From Cheilinus undulatus (Eukaryota > Chordata > Actinopteri > Labriformes > Labridae): a DNA stretch of 64,000 nucleotides. The translations under genes and the position numbers were made by a program. The stretch is taken from assembly GCF_018320785.1 (NCBI RefSeq), contig NC_054869.1:40947789-41011788 (forward strand). The letters are read 5' to 3'. Of this stretch, positions 47,958 through 58,984 are shown in pieces; the first letter of the stretch is position 1, and each line of letters starts with the position of its first letter. The notes beneath the pieces are model-generated. The model was not told the DNA's origin. It did not search any database and saw only the letters and a program-made list of their open reading frames with translations.

Positions 47958-50900
47958 TCAGCTGCTCATCTCCTCCTGAAACTCCTCAGTATGGACCTGG
48001 AAGCAGAGAGACGAAGAGTTACATTTTATCATTTCAATAAAAAAAAAAAAAAGACATGCACTCCAGTCTGTTGCATCTAAAAAAATGTTGCAATATATAG
48101 ACTTGGTGATCATACAATATTGTTTGTGAGACTAGAAAGAAATATGCCCATAGCATATGTTATTTTTTTGAATGAACAAGTGTTTGAAGGGACCATAGGT
48201 AGCAATCCTGACGCCATAGGCCATAGGCACAATGCTGAGGGTCTTATTGCAAACCCTAAAATCAACCCATAAAAATGTTTGAACTTAAGTTTACCCCTAA
48301 TTATGGGATATTCAAATGATGTGTATTGATATGTGTGATAGATTCTTGTTTATTATAGGGGTCTAACTCACTGGTTCTCTCCTGGTCAAGCCTCAGAAAC
48401 ACCCTAAGAAAGTATGACTTGGATTCCTGAAAATTTCCCACAAATCAAACATATTTACCACCCAAATTTTTTGTATTTAAATTGTACCAAAGGTGCAAAA
48501 GGTAAAACATAGGTGAACAAAGAGACAAGGCAAAATAAACATGCTTAAAAAGTGTATCATTACAGGAGCCATGAAGGAACAGGCCTGCACACGTCTACAG
48601 TCATGTGCATACGTTTAAGGTATGTAGGGCACTAAGGATTCATCATGCTAACCGATATGCCACAACTCTAGCTGGAGAAGGAATGGGGGGTGGGGGGGGT
48701 GGGGTGGCCAGAGACAAGTCAGGCACATGATGATACACGTGTGTGTCTCTCAACAGCCAAGGTCAAGCTTGATGGCATCTCTTATGTCTGGGCCTTTTCA
48801 CCCCTGGTAATACGCCCAGAGACACTTTTGGGTCTCAAACCACCAGCTGAGAACCACTGATCTTACTTGTCTCTTCTACACCTGGCAGTAGGTTGGAGTT
48901 TCTCCTTGGCTGTGTACACATTGGAGTTTTTCAGAGGTTTTCAACATAGTCAAAGTAATCAGAGATGTCTGATCATCCAGTCACACAATCCAGATGTTTC
49001 TCTGGACCTTGGAGTTTCAGTTAATATTTCCTCCTATAGCTTTATATCAACTTCTTGGGCAGAGAGGGAGTGAGAGCTGATTCACAGAAGCAAGAGTGAG
49101 GAAGTAGTCCAGTATTTGTACAGAAACATGCCAGAGGAAGAAGGAACATTCTGTGGTATTTTGTCCTGATTTAACTCAGTTTACCAGTAGTATGTGACTA
49201 ACACTGCAGACTGAAGCCTCTATTAACAGACTGATGTTTTCTCAATTAAACAACTCTACTCACCAACATGTGCAGAGTGTGCATCAGTGTCTGTGCATCT
49301 GTCCATCACTAGTATAAATGAATAAAAATGAATGAACACTGTGGGGCAGGCAGCTAGAAAAGATATTGCAAAGTCAGAAGCAGTTACATCAAATACGTCA
49401 TAAGAAAACACTGAAATACCCCATTCATGTTTGCCAGTGCCTGTAACATCTGTTGCACAAACTGCTGCTGCTGCTGCTCGGTCACCGTGGCAACCGCAGG
49501 AGCACTTCCTGATTGGCTGTCAAGGACACAGTCTGATGCAGCGGGAGCATCAACACCAGCTCCAGGGTTTCCCAGTCCATCCCTGCAAGACGGATATTTT
49601 AATGTAAGTAATGAGATGTTTTTTATTTTTGCTATTTTTGCTTTGCTTCACATCACTTCTTCTACTCAAGTTAATCATTTTGAGAATGATGGTAAGGTAA
49701 AGACACTTGATGCTAAAGATCAGTAAAGCATCCGTCTAAGTCTGTCACAATAAAAGTCTTCAATTCTAATCATTATTGAAGACCATTATTTTGAAGAGCA
49801 ACATCAGAGGGTCAAGTGTTTTCAACAGTAATTTAAATGTAATTTCATTGGGCATTTAATCAAATAGGGAAATAGACACCGATGAGCATCCTCACTTGTG
49901 AATGGGTGTGACTTTGATGCATTAACTGACATGCCCACAGCGTCCTAGAGCAGACAGAACTGCCTCATTTTTCATGGTTTTGAAGCTTTATTTGATAAAC
50001 TTAGAGATGTCTTTCATGACTGAAATTTGGCATGGTGGTTCATAACACAGCTGCCTGTCATACAATAACCCTAAAAGATTTTTATTACAGGGAATTTCAG
50101 GTCGTAGTGAGTTGTGTGTGTGTAAATTTCCTTTTCTACTTACATGGGCATCATTGCGGGAGCTTCTGCAGCCAGAGTCTGAAGGGCCTGCTGGATCTGT
50201 AGCAGAGCCTCCATGGCTCGGGGGTTCATCATGGCCGACAGCAGCTCTGGACTCTGCATCTGCATTTTATTAGTCATCATAGAACATGAATAGGGGTGGG
50301 TATACAGGCAACTCATGATATAGCATACCACAACATCACAGTTATGATACAATACGAAACAATATGATATAATACAGAATGATACTATGCAAAAGCATAC
50401 AAAACGATGCAACACAATACGTTGCACTTGATACAATATGCAACCACACAACACAAAGTCGGACAGGGCCTTTTGTTTGGAGTTTGCATGTTCTACTCAT
50501 TTATGCATAGATTCTCTCCAGGTACTCCGGCCCCCACCCACAGACCAAAGACATATTTGTTAGGTTAATTTAAGCCTCTAAATTTGGCAGCAGGTGTGAA
50601 TGCAAGCCTGTTTTTGTCTCTGTATGTAAGCCCTGTAACTGACTAGAAACCATTCCAGGTTGAATCCCACCTCTTACCCAATGATAGCTCAGACTACCTC
50701 CAGCTCCTGCAATCCTGAATGGGATAAGCATTGTCGAATATGGACAGATGGATGGACAATACAATATGATACAATTTGATATAGTAGGGTACTGTATCAA
50801 ACATATGACTGTTGTCCAATGGTCATTTTAATGTACAGCTGAAATCATGACACTGTATATAAATGCGATGTAAGATACGTGAGATGTGGAGTAACCTGTT

Positions 50901-53900
50901 GCAGGAAGAGTGGGATCTGCTGTCTGATCTGCTGCTGCAGCAGAGGATTTCCTGCGAACAAAGGGTGGCTCAGCAGCATCTGAAACAGTATGAAAATGAA
51001 GCTGTAAAACCTGGATGAACAATGTTGGATCTTAGAGGAGAGATTATGTGGATATGTTAACAAAAAGACAATTGGGGGTGACTTTCAACTCAGTTAGAAA
51101 CCTCTTTTCTGCAGCCAAATCAATATGTTCACATGTGTAGAATAGTCAAACTATAGTTAAAGCTCGAAAAGGCAATTTGAATTCTGTTTGTACTGGATCT
51201 TCTCCTGGTAAAATGGTTGTATGTTGCATAGTAAAAACACGGAAAAAATTCACAGATCTGTACATTTTCAACATTATCTATGCTTTACTTCTTTGCACAA
51301 ATGCAATGCAAACTATCCTGCTAGTTAATGGTGATATCTGAAGGCAGATGACAATGAAATTTCTGTTTCAGTTGGTATTAAGTTTCTTGACTTCCAGGTC
51401 AGGGCCAGGTGTAGAAACTGTGGAGAATGTGCAAAATATCTAGTCCAGTTTAGGTCTGATTGAGGTGAATGCATGCAAGAGTGAACCGATCTCCAGCAGC
51501 ATTATCTAGGTATGTAAGGTGGACTTTGAGAAATGTAATTTTGCACGATTTCAGTTGGACTAATATGTTTACATGTATTTCAGTCAGCCTAACACAATAA
51601 TTCAGCCTATAAATGTACTAACTGAGGTCAAGGATTGCCTGTTTGCACTGCATACTGTCTAATTTCCATGCAGTAAGATACTGTATTTGTACTTATTATG
51701 ATTTGTGCAGCTCCACCATTGCACTTATTGTCCAGATTTTTTTCCTGATATTGTATACTACCCCTAATAGAATTGATGTCCCCAACAGTAGGAGTTCTGT
51801 GCTCCATTATGTATACATTCATTTACTGTTTTGTCAGTGGATTTTGCCCCAAAACATAAAAAAATTCCACTGAAGTAAACCAAATCCAAACCAAATCTTT
51901 ATATTGTAATGAATCTGATGCACAAAGACTTAAAAAAATAACTGCTTGGTAGTGACAAAATAAATGCTATGCTGGATTTATTGGTTGTGTTCTTATGCAT
52001 CTGTTTGTATCTACTATAGTGCACACGCCTCACATGTGCAGCCAGGTCAGGGTTCTGGCTGAGGCAGTTCAGGAGACTACTGACATGCGGCCCGGACAGC
52101 AGGCTCTCCATCAGACCTGGACTGGCTGAAATCTCCTGCAGCAGTGACTGCATGCCTGAGTAGAGAGAGGTGAGGATACAGATGCAAGATGAGGAAAACA
52201 AAAAGAGGAATGCACATTTAAAGTTAGTTTGTTCTTTTAAGGTTGTTTATCTTTTTCTTGGTTAGTGTGCAGGAATATCCTAATGATAACCAACACGTTT
52301 TAAAAAACAATTACTGTGTACACATTAAATGACATAAAAGGTTAAAATGGGTGAGCATGATTGCAAATTGATGCCTACAAGAACATGAGCATTAATTCTA
52401 CTTTCTCTTCAAGTGTACTGTATATATATTATAATCGACTGTGCTGGTATTTTCAAACATGGAGAAGTATTTCTCTGGAATACAAATGAGATCTGAGAAA
52501 TGTGAAGGGCAGAAAATAATTGGATGTGAGGTTCCTGTGTTAGACAGTTCTTACCTAAGCAAAGAGGGGAGCTGGGAGAGGGTGTGAAGTTATCAGGGAG
52601 AGAGTCAGGGTCATCTGTGGAGTCTGACTGAACCATGCCTGGAGCTGGATCAATACTGGGAGCGCCAGGAGGCCTGAGGAGGATGGACTGAATCACAACC
52701 TAAAATACTGTGATGAAAATATCATTTACCTGCTCTTTCATCAGAATCAGCATCAGTACACCATCCAGCACAAATAAAAATGAAGTTTCCTTTTGTTAAA
52801 GTGATAGATTATTCTATAAATATAAACTGCTTTATGCGTGTGTTGAACGATAAGGAAAGGACTCCAAGATTTCAAACAGTGGTGTAGGACACCAGGCTGA
52901 TGCTCTTTAAGGCAGTCATAGCTGTAGTCAAGCACATTAACTTCAGTCTTGTCTGAATTAAGCAGAGGAAAATTCTGGTCATTCAGGTCCTACTGTCCTT
53001 AAGGTATACTTCTATTTTACAACTGATCGCTGTCATCCCGCTTCATTGGTACATATAGTTGAGTATGAGCAGGGTAGCAATGGAAATCCATGAATCGTTC
53101 CTTATTATGCTGCTAGAGCAAGCATATGAAAGGTGAAAAGAATCAGTCCAAGCACAGAGCCTTGTGGAACTCCATAGCTAATCACCGACATACAAACTCA
53201 GATCAATCTGACAGATATGATTTACAGGTGCAGTGTGTAAAATTGGGAATATCAACATTTAACAGTTAATTCTAGAATGTGACGCCCATTTCTCTGATGA
53301 TAGCTGTGACAACCTGTGGGATTAAAAAAAATGTGCATCTGTTATTTGTTTCCTTCAGTGGTACCACAGAAACATGCACTATGCAAAAAATCCAAGATGG
53401 CGGTGTCCGTGGAGGGGACCCTCACTATGCATGAACAAAAGGCTTACTCTGAGTTCATTTTTTAAAAATTACATATTTTTGTATTTAGGTGATTAAACAT
53501 TAATTTAGATAGACTGATTTATAAAATACTATGTTTAATTTTTTACCAAGTTTGTTTTGCTTAATGCTACTTGCTTAATATACTCACTGCACCTTTAAAC
53601 CAACTTTAAACTGTTCCTGTAATGCCAAGTAATTGATCTGGCCTGTGCAGTTCTCAATTAAACATAAATATGATAGATAAGAAGCATTAAAACAGGAAGA
53701 GATGAACTGAAGAAATGCTATAACAAAATCATAGGCACAGCAGTAAAATATTAAAATGTAGAAAAGCAATAAAAAAGCAAAAAGTAATTAAATTAGATAA
53801 AAACAGAAGATATCCATGAGAATAAATGAGATAAAAAAATACTAAAAAAAATAGAATAAAATGATGAAACACTAGAGGATAATTCAAAACATGAAATAAA

Positions 53901-56900
53901 AACAATATATGAATAAATAAAACATACCAAAATATATCATATTTCTATGATTAAATATACAAAGTTCCCCAAAGTTGATCAGAATTCAGACAAAGATTAA
54001 AATGTTCATTTGACATTTTTCCAAAGAATTAATTTTATAAAATGGCAGCTACAGGGAGTCAAACAGCATGTTGATGATCAGGATATACTCCCAAAATTAT
54101 GATATTCAACCTTTTAGTATTTGTATTCAGGGCTTGACGTTAACTTTTTTGCTCACCAGCCACGGTGGCTAGTGGTTCTGCAAACTTACTAGCCACTCAG
54201 TATTTCCACTAGCTACAACTTTGGTGTTTGGTAACTGAGCTATATGCCAAATTTGGTACAAAGGGTATATTATGACACACGTGCTCTACTTTCCCTCACC
54301 AATATGATCAATATCAGCTCTCCTCTTAATAAAACACTTCTCCCTGTACATATGAAACAGCACACTACTGAGATATGGGTCAGCCTGTTAGAGACAGCCA
54401 TCTAAGAGTCAAGACTCTTAGATTTTGATTTTCTTAATGGGTATCAAGTTTATGCTAAAATTAAAATACTGTTAACCGGCTGTTTATTAGAAAAGGCTCC
54501 AGCAGATTACAAGAACATCTCTAATTTTCACTCTGACAAATCTTCACCAGAGAATATTAAGTGTCCAACTTCTCCTGTCCTCTGCTCAATAGTGTATGGA
54601 GGAAATGTTTTCATACGTGTCTATTACTGATTAAAATATCTCTTTAAATAATAGATGACTTACATTTGGTGGTGAAGCTCACATTTGGAGAACATTAAAC
54701 AACGGATGTATAATAGAAGAAGAAAAAAAATCACTGTTTAGTTGAATTCTGTTTGACTCCTAAGTGATCAGTTACAGACTTTTATCCTTCTGTCTCTGTT
54801 TCTCACTGCCTCAGTGAACTGATTTAAAGCTTCAGAGTTTCTCTTGTCTTTTATAACTGTTAATTATCGATTTATGGCAAATTTATAATTAACCCTGAAT
54901 ATACAAAAGTTTAAAAGTTTCGATGACATTTAAAGTATGCGCACCTTTGCGGAGGTTTTTATCATTTAGATCACCGTCAATAAACAAAGAATATAGATGG
55001 AGTATTAATTAAACAATATTTAGACACACCGCCCGCCCTGGCTCGCACGAGCAACAGGGACACACAGCTGGAGAGCACACACACATAAACGGCGCTGACG
55101 CACATGGACAGAGAGGCACTTTAAAGCAGAAAGAGAAAGTTCAGGTCTGAGTTTATCCTGCAAATTCTGAAACATTTTCCCTAAACAGATAGAGGCCTTC
55201 AGTCTAACCAACACGTCAGTGTGAGTGTGTGTCTGTATATGTCTGTGAGTGTCGCGTTTGTGTGTGTCATTCAGCATCAAAGCCCCTGGCACTGCGTAAA
55301 ATACGCACAAATGGATGAAGAGACCAGACACTTTTCAGTTATTTTGGAGGGAAATTTGAGCTTTTATGTGCTGAACAGCCTCTCTGTAACAAGTCTAAAT
55401 CATAAGGGCTAACAGACAAGCACTTTCAGAGTGAAGTATAAGTTGTGACACTGATAAATTCAACCCGCCATCATGGCTAGTTAGAGTCAAGCTGCTACCC
55501 ACCATGGCTGAAATCCACTCGCATTTGGCTAGTTGGCGGGTGCCAATGTCAAGCCCTGTTTGTATTCCCTGGAAAAAATGTGAGTCACTCAAAACAATGA
55601 CACTATCTAAAAGCTTCATGTGAAAAAAGAAATAACTAAGAAAAATTGCTGAAAAAAAGGGGTGCAGTCAACTTAACCTGGGCATTTCTCCACAGATCAC
55701 CAAGGAAGAGCTACAGGAATTCAAGTGATATCCTAGGCATGATGTCAATTTCAAAATAACAGACTTTTTTATGAGGGGAAGACCAGTGACCTCAGTCTGA
55801 ATGACAGTTTCTTTCATGATATAGTTTATAACATTTATTTGACATTTTGTTGTTTTATGTCTATTACAATATTTTTATTTATTTTTTATTTATCCGTTAT
55901 GTTAACAGAAAGAACCCACTGAGACCGAGGTCTCTTTTCCAGGGGTGCCCTGCAGTTACACAGAATCAGAACAGATGAAAGCAATAACACAGTAACAACA
56001 ATATCAATTACAAACAAGCTCATACAAAGACATATCTGTACTTACAAAACAACAAAATATTGCCAGTTTTGCTGTTAAAACATTTTAAAACAGTCACAGT
56101 AATTTTCCTTGAGAAGTTCAGACACTAACGCTTTAAAAATGTCATCAGAAACAAGAGAGGGCAGCTTAGCTGTCAACTGGAAATTGTTCCACATAGTAGG
56201 TGCAGCAAAAGCAGTCTTATCCCATATAGTTCTAAACCTGGGTTTTTTTAAAGTGATCCAGTTTTGGGATCTGGTTGCATGGGTTGAAATGTTTATAGAC
56301 AGTAGTGAAGTCAGGTAAGGAGGGAGTTTAGCAATGAGTGCTCTGTAAATAAACAGAATACTGTGCTGCTTTCTACGCTGACTCAGTGATGGCCAGCCAA
56401 CAGAACGATACAAGACACAATGATGAGTTCGAAATCTATCACCAGTGATAAATCGAAGCGCACTGTGATACAGATAATCCAAATGTTTCAAGACAGAAGC
56501 AGTTGCATGTGCATAGAGAGTGTCACCATAATCTAAAACTGGCAGAACAGTAGCCTGGACAATCTTTTTTCTATTTGACAATGTCAGACAGGATTTGTTC
56601 CTATAAAGAAAACCAAGTTGAGGCCTAATTTTCCCCAAGCTAGAAATGTGGGATCTAAAAGACAAATCCTGATCCAACCAGATACCCAGGTATTTGAATT
56701 GTTGAACACATTCAATTACTATATCATCTGATGTTAACAGTGCAGCATAGGGTTCAATGTTTTGTCTAGTAAAAAACACGTATTAAGTTTTTTGGGGGGT
56801 TCAGCATAAGTTTGAGGTGGATAAGAGCTTGTTGGAAAGAATTAAAATCAGTGTGTAACTGAGACAGGGCTTGGTCATAAGAGTGTGCAATGGAGTATAA

Positions 56901-58421
56901 TACTGTGTCATCAGTATACAGATGAATTTTAGAACTTTTTATTTTATTTGGGATACCATTTATATATAATTTAAATAAAAGTGGCCCAAGGATAGATCCA
57001 TGTGGTACTCCTTTTCTGATCCCCATAAAAGATGACTTGACATTATCAACAGCTACAGCTTGAGTTCTATTAGTTAAATAGTTAGAGAACCAGTTACAAG
57101 TCATCTCATCAAAGCCGATGGAAGACAATCTGCTTGACAGGATGGAGTGGTCCACTGTATCAAAGGCCTTCGAGAGGTCAACAAAAAGGGCTGCACATTT
57201 ATGACCTTTATCTATGGGGCTTACTATATCATTAATTAAAAGTGATGCTGCAGATATTGTGCTGTGACCTGGTCTAAATCCTGATTGATGGGAGGTGAGG
57301 ATATTATTTATGGATAGAAAATTACGCAATTGTTGATTAACCAGTGATTCTAATATTCTATATAAATCTGAAGGTCATGTAGAGGTGCATCTAGAAATTT
57401 GAACTTCATGAAAAAGTTGATTTTTTCATGTGATTTACTTCTCAAAGTAAATCTTCCATATATTATAGATTCATCTCATACAAAGTGAATCATTTCAAGA
57501 TTTTTTAAAAATGTTGGCATGAAGCAGTAAACATTGGCATGAGGCAGTGCCACAGACTGATTGGCATGAAGCCAATCAGTCTGTGGCACTGCTGGGGTGT
57601 TATGAGGCCCAGCTTGCTCTGATAGCAGCCTTCAGCTAATCTGTATCATTGAGTCTGGTGTCTCTCATCTTCCCCTTGATGTTTCCTCAGAAATTCTCTG
57701 TGGGGTTCAGGTCATAGCAGCCAGCTGGCCAATCAAACACAGTAATGGTAACATGGTCAGCAAACTAGTTTCTGGTAGTTTTGATTTCCCTGTGAGCACT
57801 TATGACATTGTAACTTGTGTGGTACTTGGAGTCATGTGACTTGTTGAAATAAAAATATTAAATCATTAATCATATAAGAAAGTATAATCCTTAAAGTAGT
57901 ATAATAGTATGTTAAAACACATAAATGTATTCATTGTATTTTCCAAGTGAAACACGTCTGTCTAGGGGCAGAAAAACGCCCATTTCTGTATGATGACCAT
58001 TATATTATTTTGTCCACTAAAGCATTAATTTGTACCTTTGGACCATGCAGAGGTTGAGTGAAGCATCTGCTGCTTTCAGGTGACTCAGGATTTCTGAATC
58101 TCTGAGGACACGGCCGGAGTGAATCAGCACCAGTCGATCTGTAGGGACCTCCAGCTGCTGTGCGAGTCCACATTTCAGCTGTGTAAGCGTAGAAACACAC
58201 GAAACAGCAAACTCTGCTTTTTATTAAACCACAACAACAAAACCTTAACGCACATCAGCCAAATACAGTAGGACCAGAAATCCCCTGACCTGTGTGACGG
58301 TGCAGTTTCCTCCGACAGTGAAATCTCTTCTCTTCGTAAGACTTTTAATAGAGACGTGGATCATTTCAGACCCCTGACCTCCACTCAGTGCCCCCGGTTC
58401 ATCCTCTTCTCTGCCTGACAT
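47958..58421 (-). CDS. ubqln1: Reduced ubiquilin (UBL + C-terminal STI1 region, no UBA)
   Basis: Coding exons on the minus strand: 58290-58421, 58036-58178, 52555-52673, 52034-52155, 50896-50979, 50144-50259, 49420-49582 and 47958-47996. All borders are GT/AG, phases agree and the sum is 918 nt (305 residues). Exons 1-2 encode a ubiquitin-like domain (residues about 20-91; [19 protein letters not shown]). Exon 3 is a Pro/Ser/Asp linker. Exons 4-7 match the second STI1 region ([51 protein letters not shown]). Ubiquilins shuttle ubiquitinated clients to the proteasome, binding it by the UBL and ubiquitin by the UBA. Here the central STI1 block is absent, and a TGA stops the frame before the UBA. 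Position next to idnk and gkap1 points to ubqln1. The last exon is the least certain. Confidence 0.8.
48684..48707 (+). repeat. G-run cluster in ubiquilin intron 7
   Basis: Four G runs (six, eight, four and two bases) are separated by single T residues, GGGGGGTGGGGGGGGTGGGG in the core. It can form a G-quadruplex on the plus strand, that is, on the template strand of the ubiquilin gene. The intron also has the right end of a hAT-type repeat near 48845-48858 (CAGCTGAGAACCACTG). Confidence 0.7.
50455..50755 (+). repeat. SINE-like repeat, second copy, ubiquilin intron 5
   Basis: Diverged copy of the 2474-2835 family: GGAGTTTGCATGTTCTAC, GATTCTCTCCAGGTACTCCGG, CCAATGATAGCTCAGACTACC, and a GATGGATGGA tail. 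It sits inside an ATACAATATGATAC-type low-complexity tract, which is seen on both sides (50290-50450 and 50755-50800), so the repeat inserted into that tract. Confidence 0.7.
52850..53200 (-). mobile_element. L2/CR1-type LINE reverse transcriptase fragment
   Basis: The minus strand has [14 protein letters not shown] at about 53168-53127, the conserved block before the catalytic YADD motif. Further on, about 52990-52930, is [15 protein letters not shown], the block after it. The intervening YADD section is largely deleted. The fragment is in ubiquilin intron 2 on the same strand as the gene. Confidence 0.75.
53224..53600. mobile_element. Short MITE, ubiquilin intron 2
   Basis: The ends ACAGGTGCAGTGTGTAAAA (left) and, in reverse, TTAAAGGTGCAGTGAGTATA (right) are inverted repeats. 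The inside includes AAAATCCAAGATGGCGG and no open frame. About 375 bp. The superfamily is unknown. Confidence 0.6.
54128..55558. mobile_element. hAT-type non-autonomous element with perfect 8-bp TSD
   Basis: The ends are inverted repeats: CAGGGCTTGACGTTAAC at the left and GCCAATGTCAAGCCCTG at the right, with 13 of the first 14 bases shared. Subterminal copies of GGCTAGT and CCACNATGGCT occur on both sides. The flanks are identical, TTTGTATT at 54120-54127 and 55559-55566. An 8-bp duplication with CAGGG-type ends is diagnostic of hAT insertion. It is 1431 bp with no transposase. It lies in ubiquilin intron 2, where canonical ubiquilins have central exons. Confidence 0.9.
55870..57370 (-). mobile_element. 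L2/CR1-superclade LINE, 5'-truncated, one frameshift
   Basis: Two minus-strand frames join into one reverse transcriptase. 57329-56766 holds [44 protein letters not shown] and LYTDDTVLY, the catalytic block with Thr in place of the usual Ala of YADD. 56779-56075 holds [20 protein letters not shown] and the C-terminal ORF end. A frame break lies at about 56770. The 3' UTR follows to about 55870, with GGGCACCCCTGGAAAAGAGACC and an A-rich tail containing AATAAATAAA. The endonuclease half is missing. The element is long and readable, so the insertion is fairly recent. Confidence 0.9.
57378..57800 (-). mobile_element. Tc1-like fragment (transposase C-terminus) with embedded hairpin
   Basis: On the minus strand a broken frame reads [16 protein letters not shown] at about 57735-57690, the signature around the last acidic catalytic residue. 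[11 protein letters not shown] and more C-terminal text follow, and then the terminal region with GAGGTGCATCTAGAAATTTG. Only the last third of the element remains. A perfect hairpin (57544-57592) interrupts the C-terminal part. Confidence 0.7.
57544..57592. repeat. Perfect hairpin: 22-bp arms, 5-nt loop
   Basis: Positions 57544-57565 and 57571-57592 are exact reverse complements around the loop ATGAA. The arms start GCAGTGCCACAG and end CTGTGGCACTGC. Arm and loop lengths equal those of the hairpin at 21685-21733, although the sequences are unrelated. Confidence 0.9.
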
Positions 58422-58984
58422 CCTGCACAGTCTGCCCGGGCTGATGATAGAGAGGAGCCAGAGAGGACGACTCACTCCCGGGGCGGAGGTGCGTCTGTCC
58501 CGATGACTCGACAAAAAGTTGTACTGATATGACCCAACGACGCAGGATGGTGTCGACACAAAATTGCTTTTTCCTTAATTAGTAATTTCTACCTTTGTAA
58601 GTAGACAGGTTTTACGTGGCTCCCGCTGGGACTAGTTTTTATTAAATTATTTAATGACTAATTTTATGTAACCTGTCAGCTTAAAGATATAGTACGCCAC
58701 AAATACAAAATCAATACGAATTTTAATCTACTTCATTACAGTTAATTTTTAAACTTTAGACAAAATGTATTAACTTTTACAGACCTAGAACGGTGAACCT
58801 AAAGGTTAAGGTAAGTTAGCTAGTTAGCTAAGGTTAGCCTACCACACAATTCAAATTTCAACTACACTTAGGGACTGTGGAAGCCCAAAGCTGACATGCA
58901 TTTTAGTTTTATTTCCTATGGCCCTGTTGAAAGTAAGTGTCCCCTCGTTAAATCATGAATTTACTGTGATTAACGACATTTTTA
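58422..58984. promoter_or_regulatory. Upstream region of the ubiquilin gene
   Basis: This lies immediately 5' of the ubiquilin start on the minus strand. CpG dinucleotides are denser at 58440-58560 (CCCGGGGCGGAGGTGCG, GACGCAGGATGGTGTCGAC) than elsewhere, as expected for a housekeeping promoter and 5' UTR. The open frame continues upstream in frame to 58559, so a longer N-terminus is possible. Further right it becomes AT-rich and unremarkable. Confidence 0.45.

Noticed and set aside
49264..49308. Possible extra 45-nt ubiquilin exon on the minus strand
   Set aside because: It has a good donor (GTGAGT) and acceptor, but in phase with exon 7 it starts with TGA and it has no similarity to ubiquilins. 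It could be a cryptic exon.
52674..52696. Longer version of ubiquilin exon 3 starting at a Met near 52696
   Set aside because: The upstream acceptors here do not fit the phase of exon 2; only the acceptor at 52675-52674 preceded by a pyrimidine tract restores the frame.
58422..58559. In-frame N-terminal extension of the ubiquilin first exon
   Set aside because: The frame is open to a Met at 58559, but the added residues do not resemble ubiquilins, and the start at 58421 gives the usual short acidic lead before the UBL. Kept only as an alternative start.
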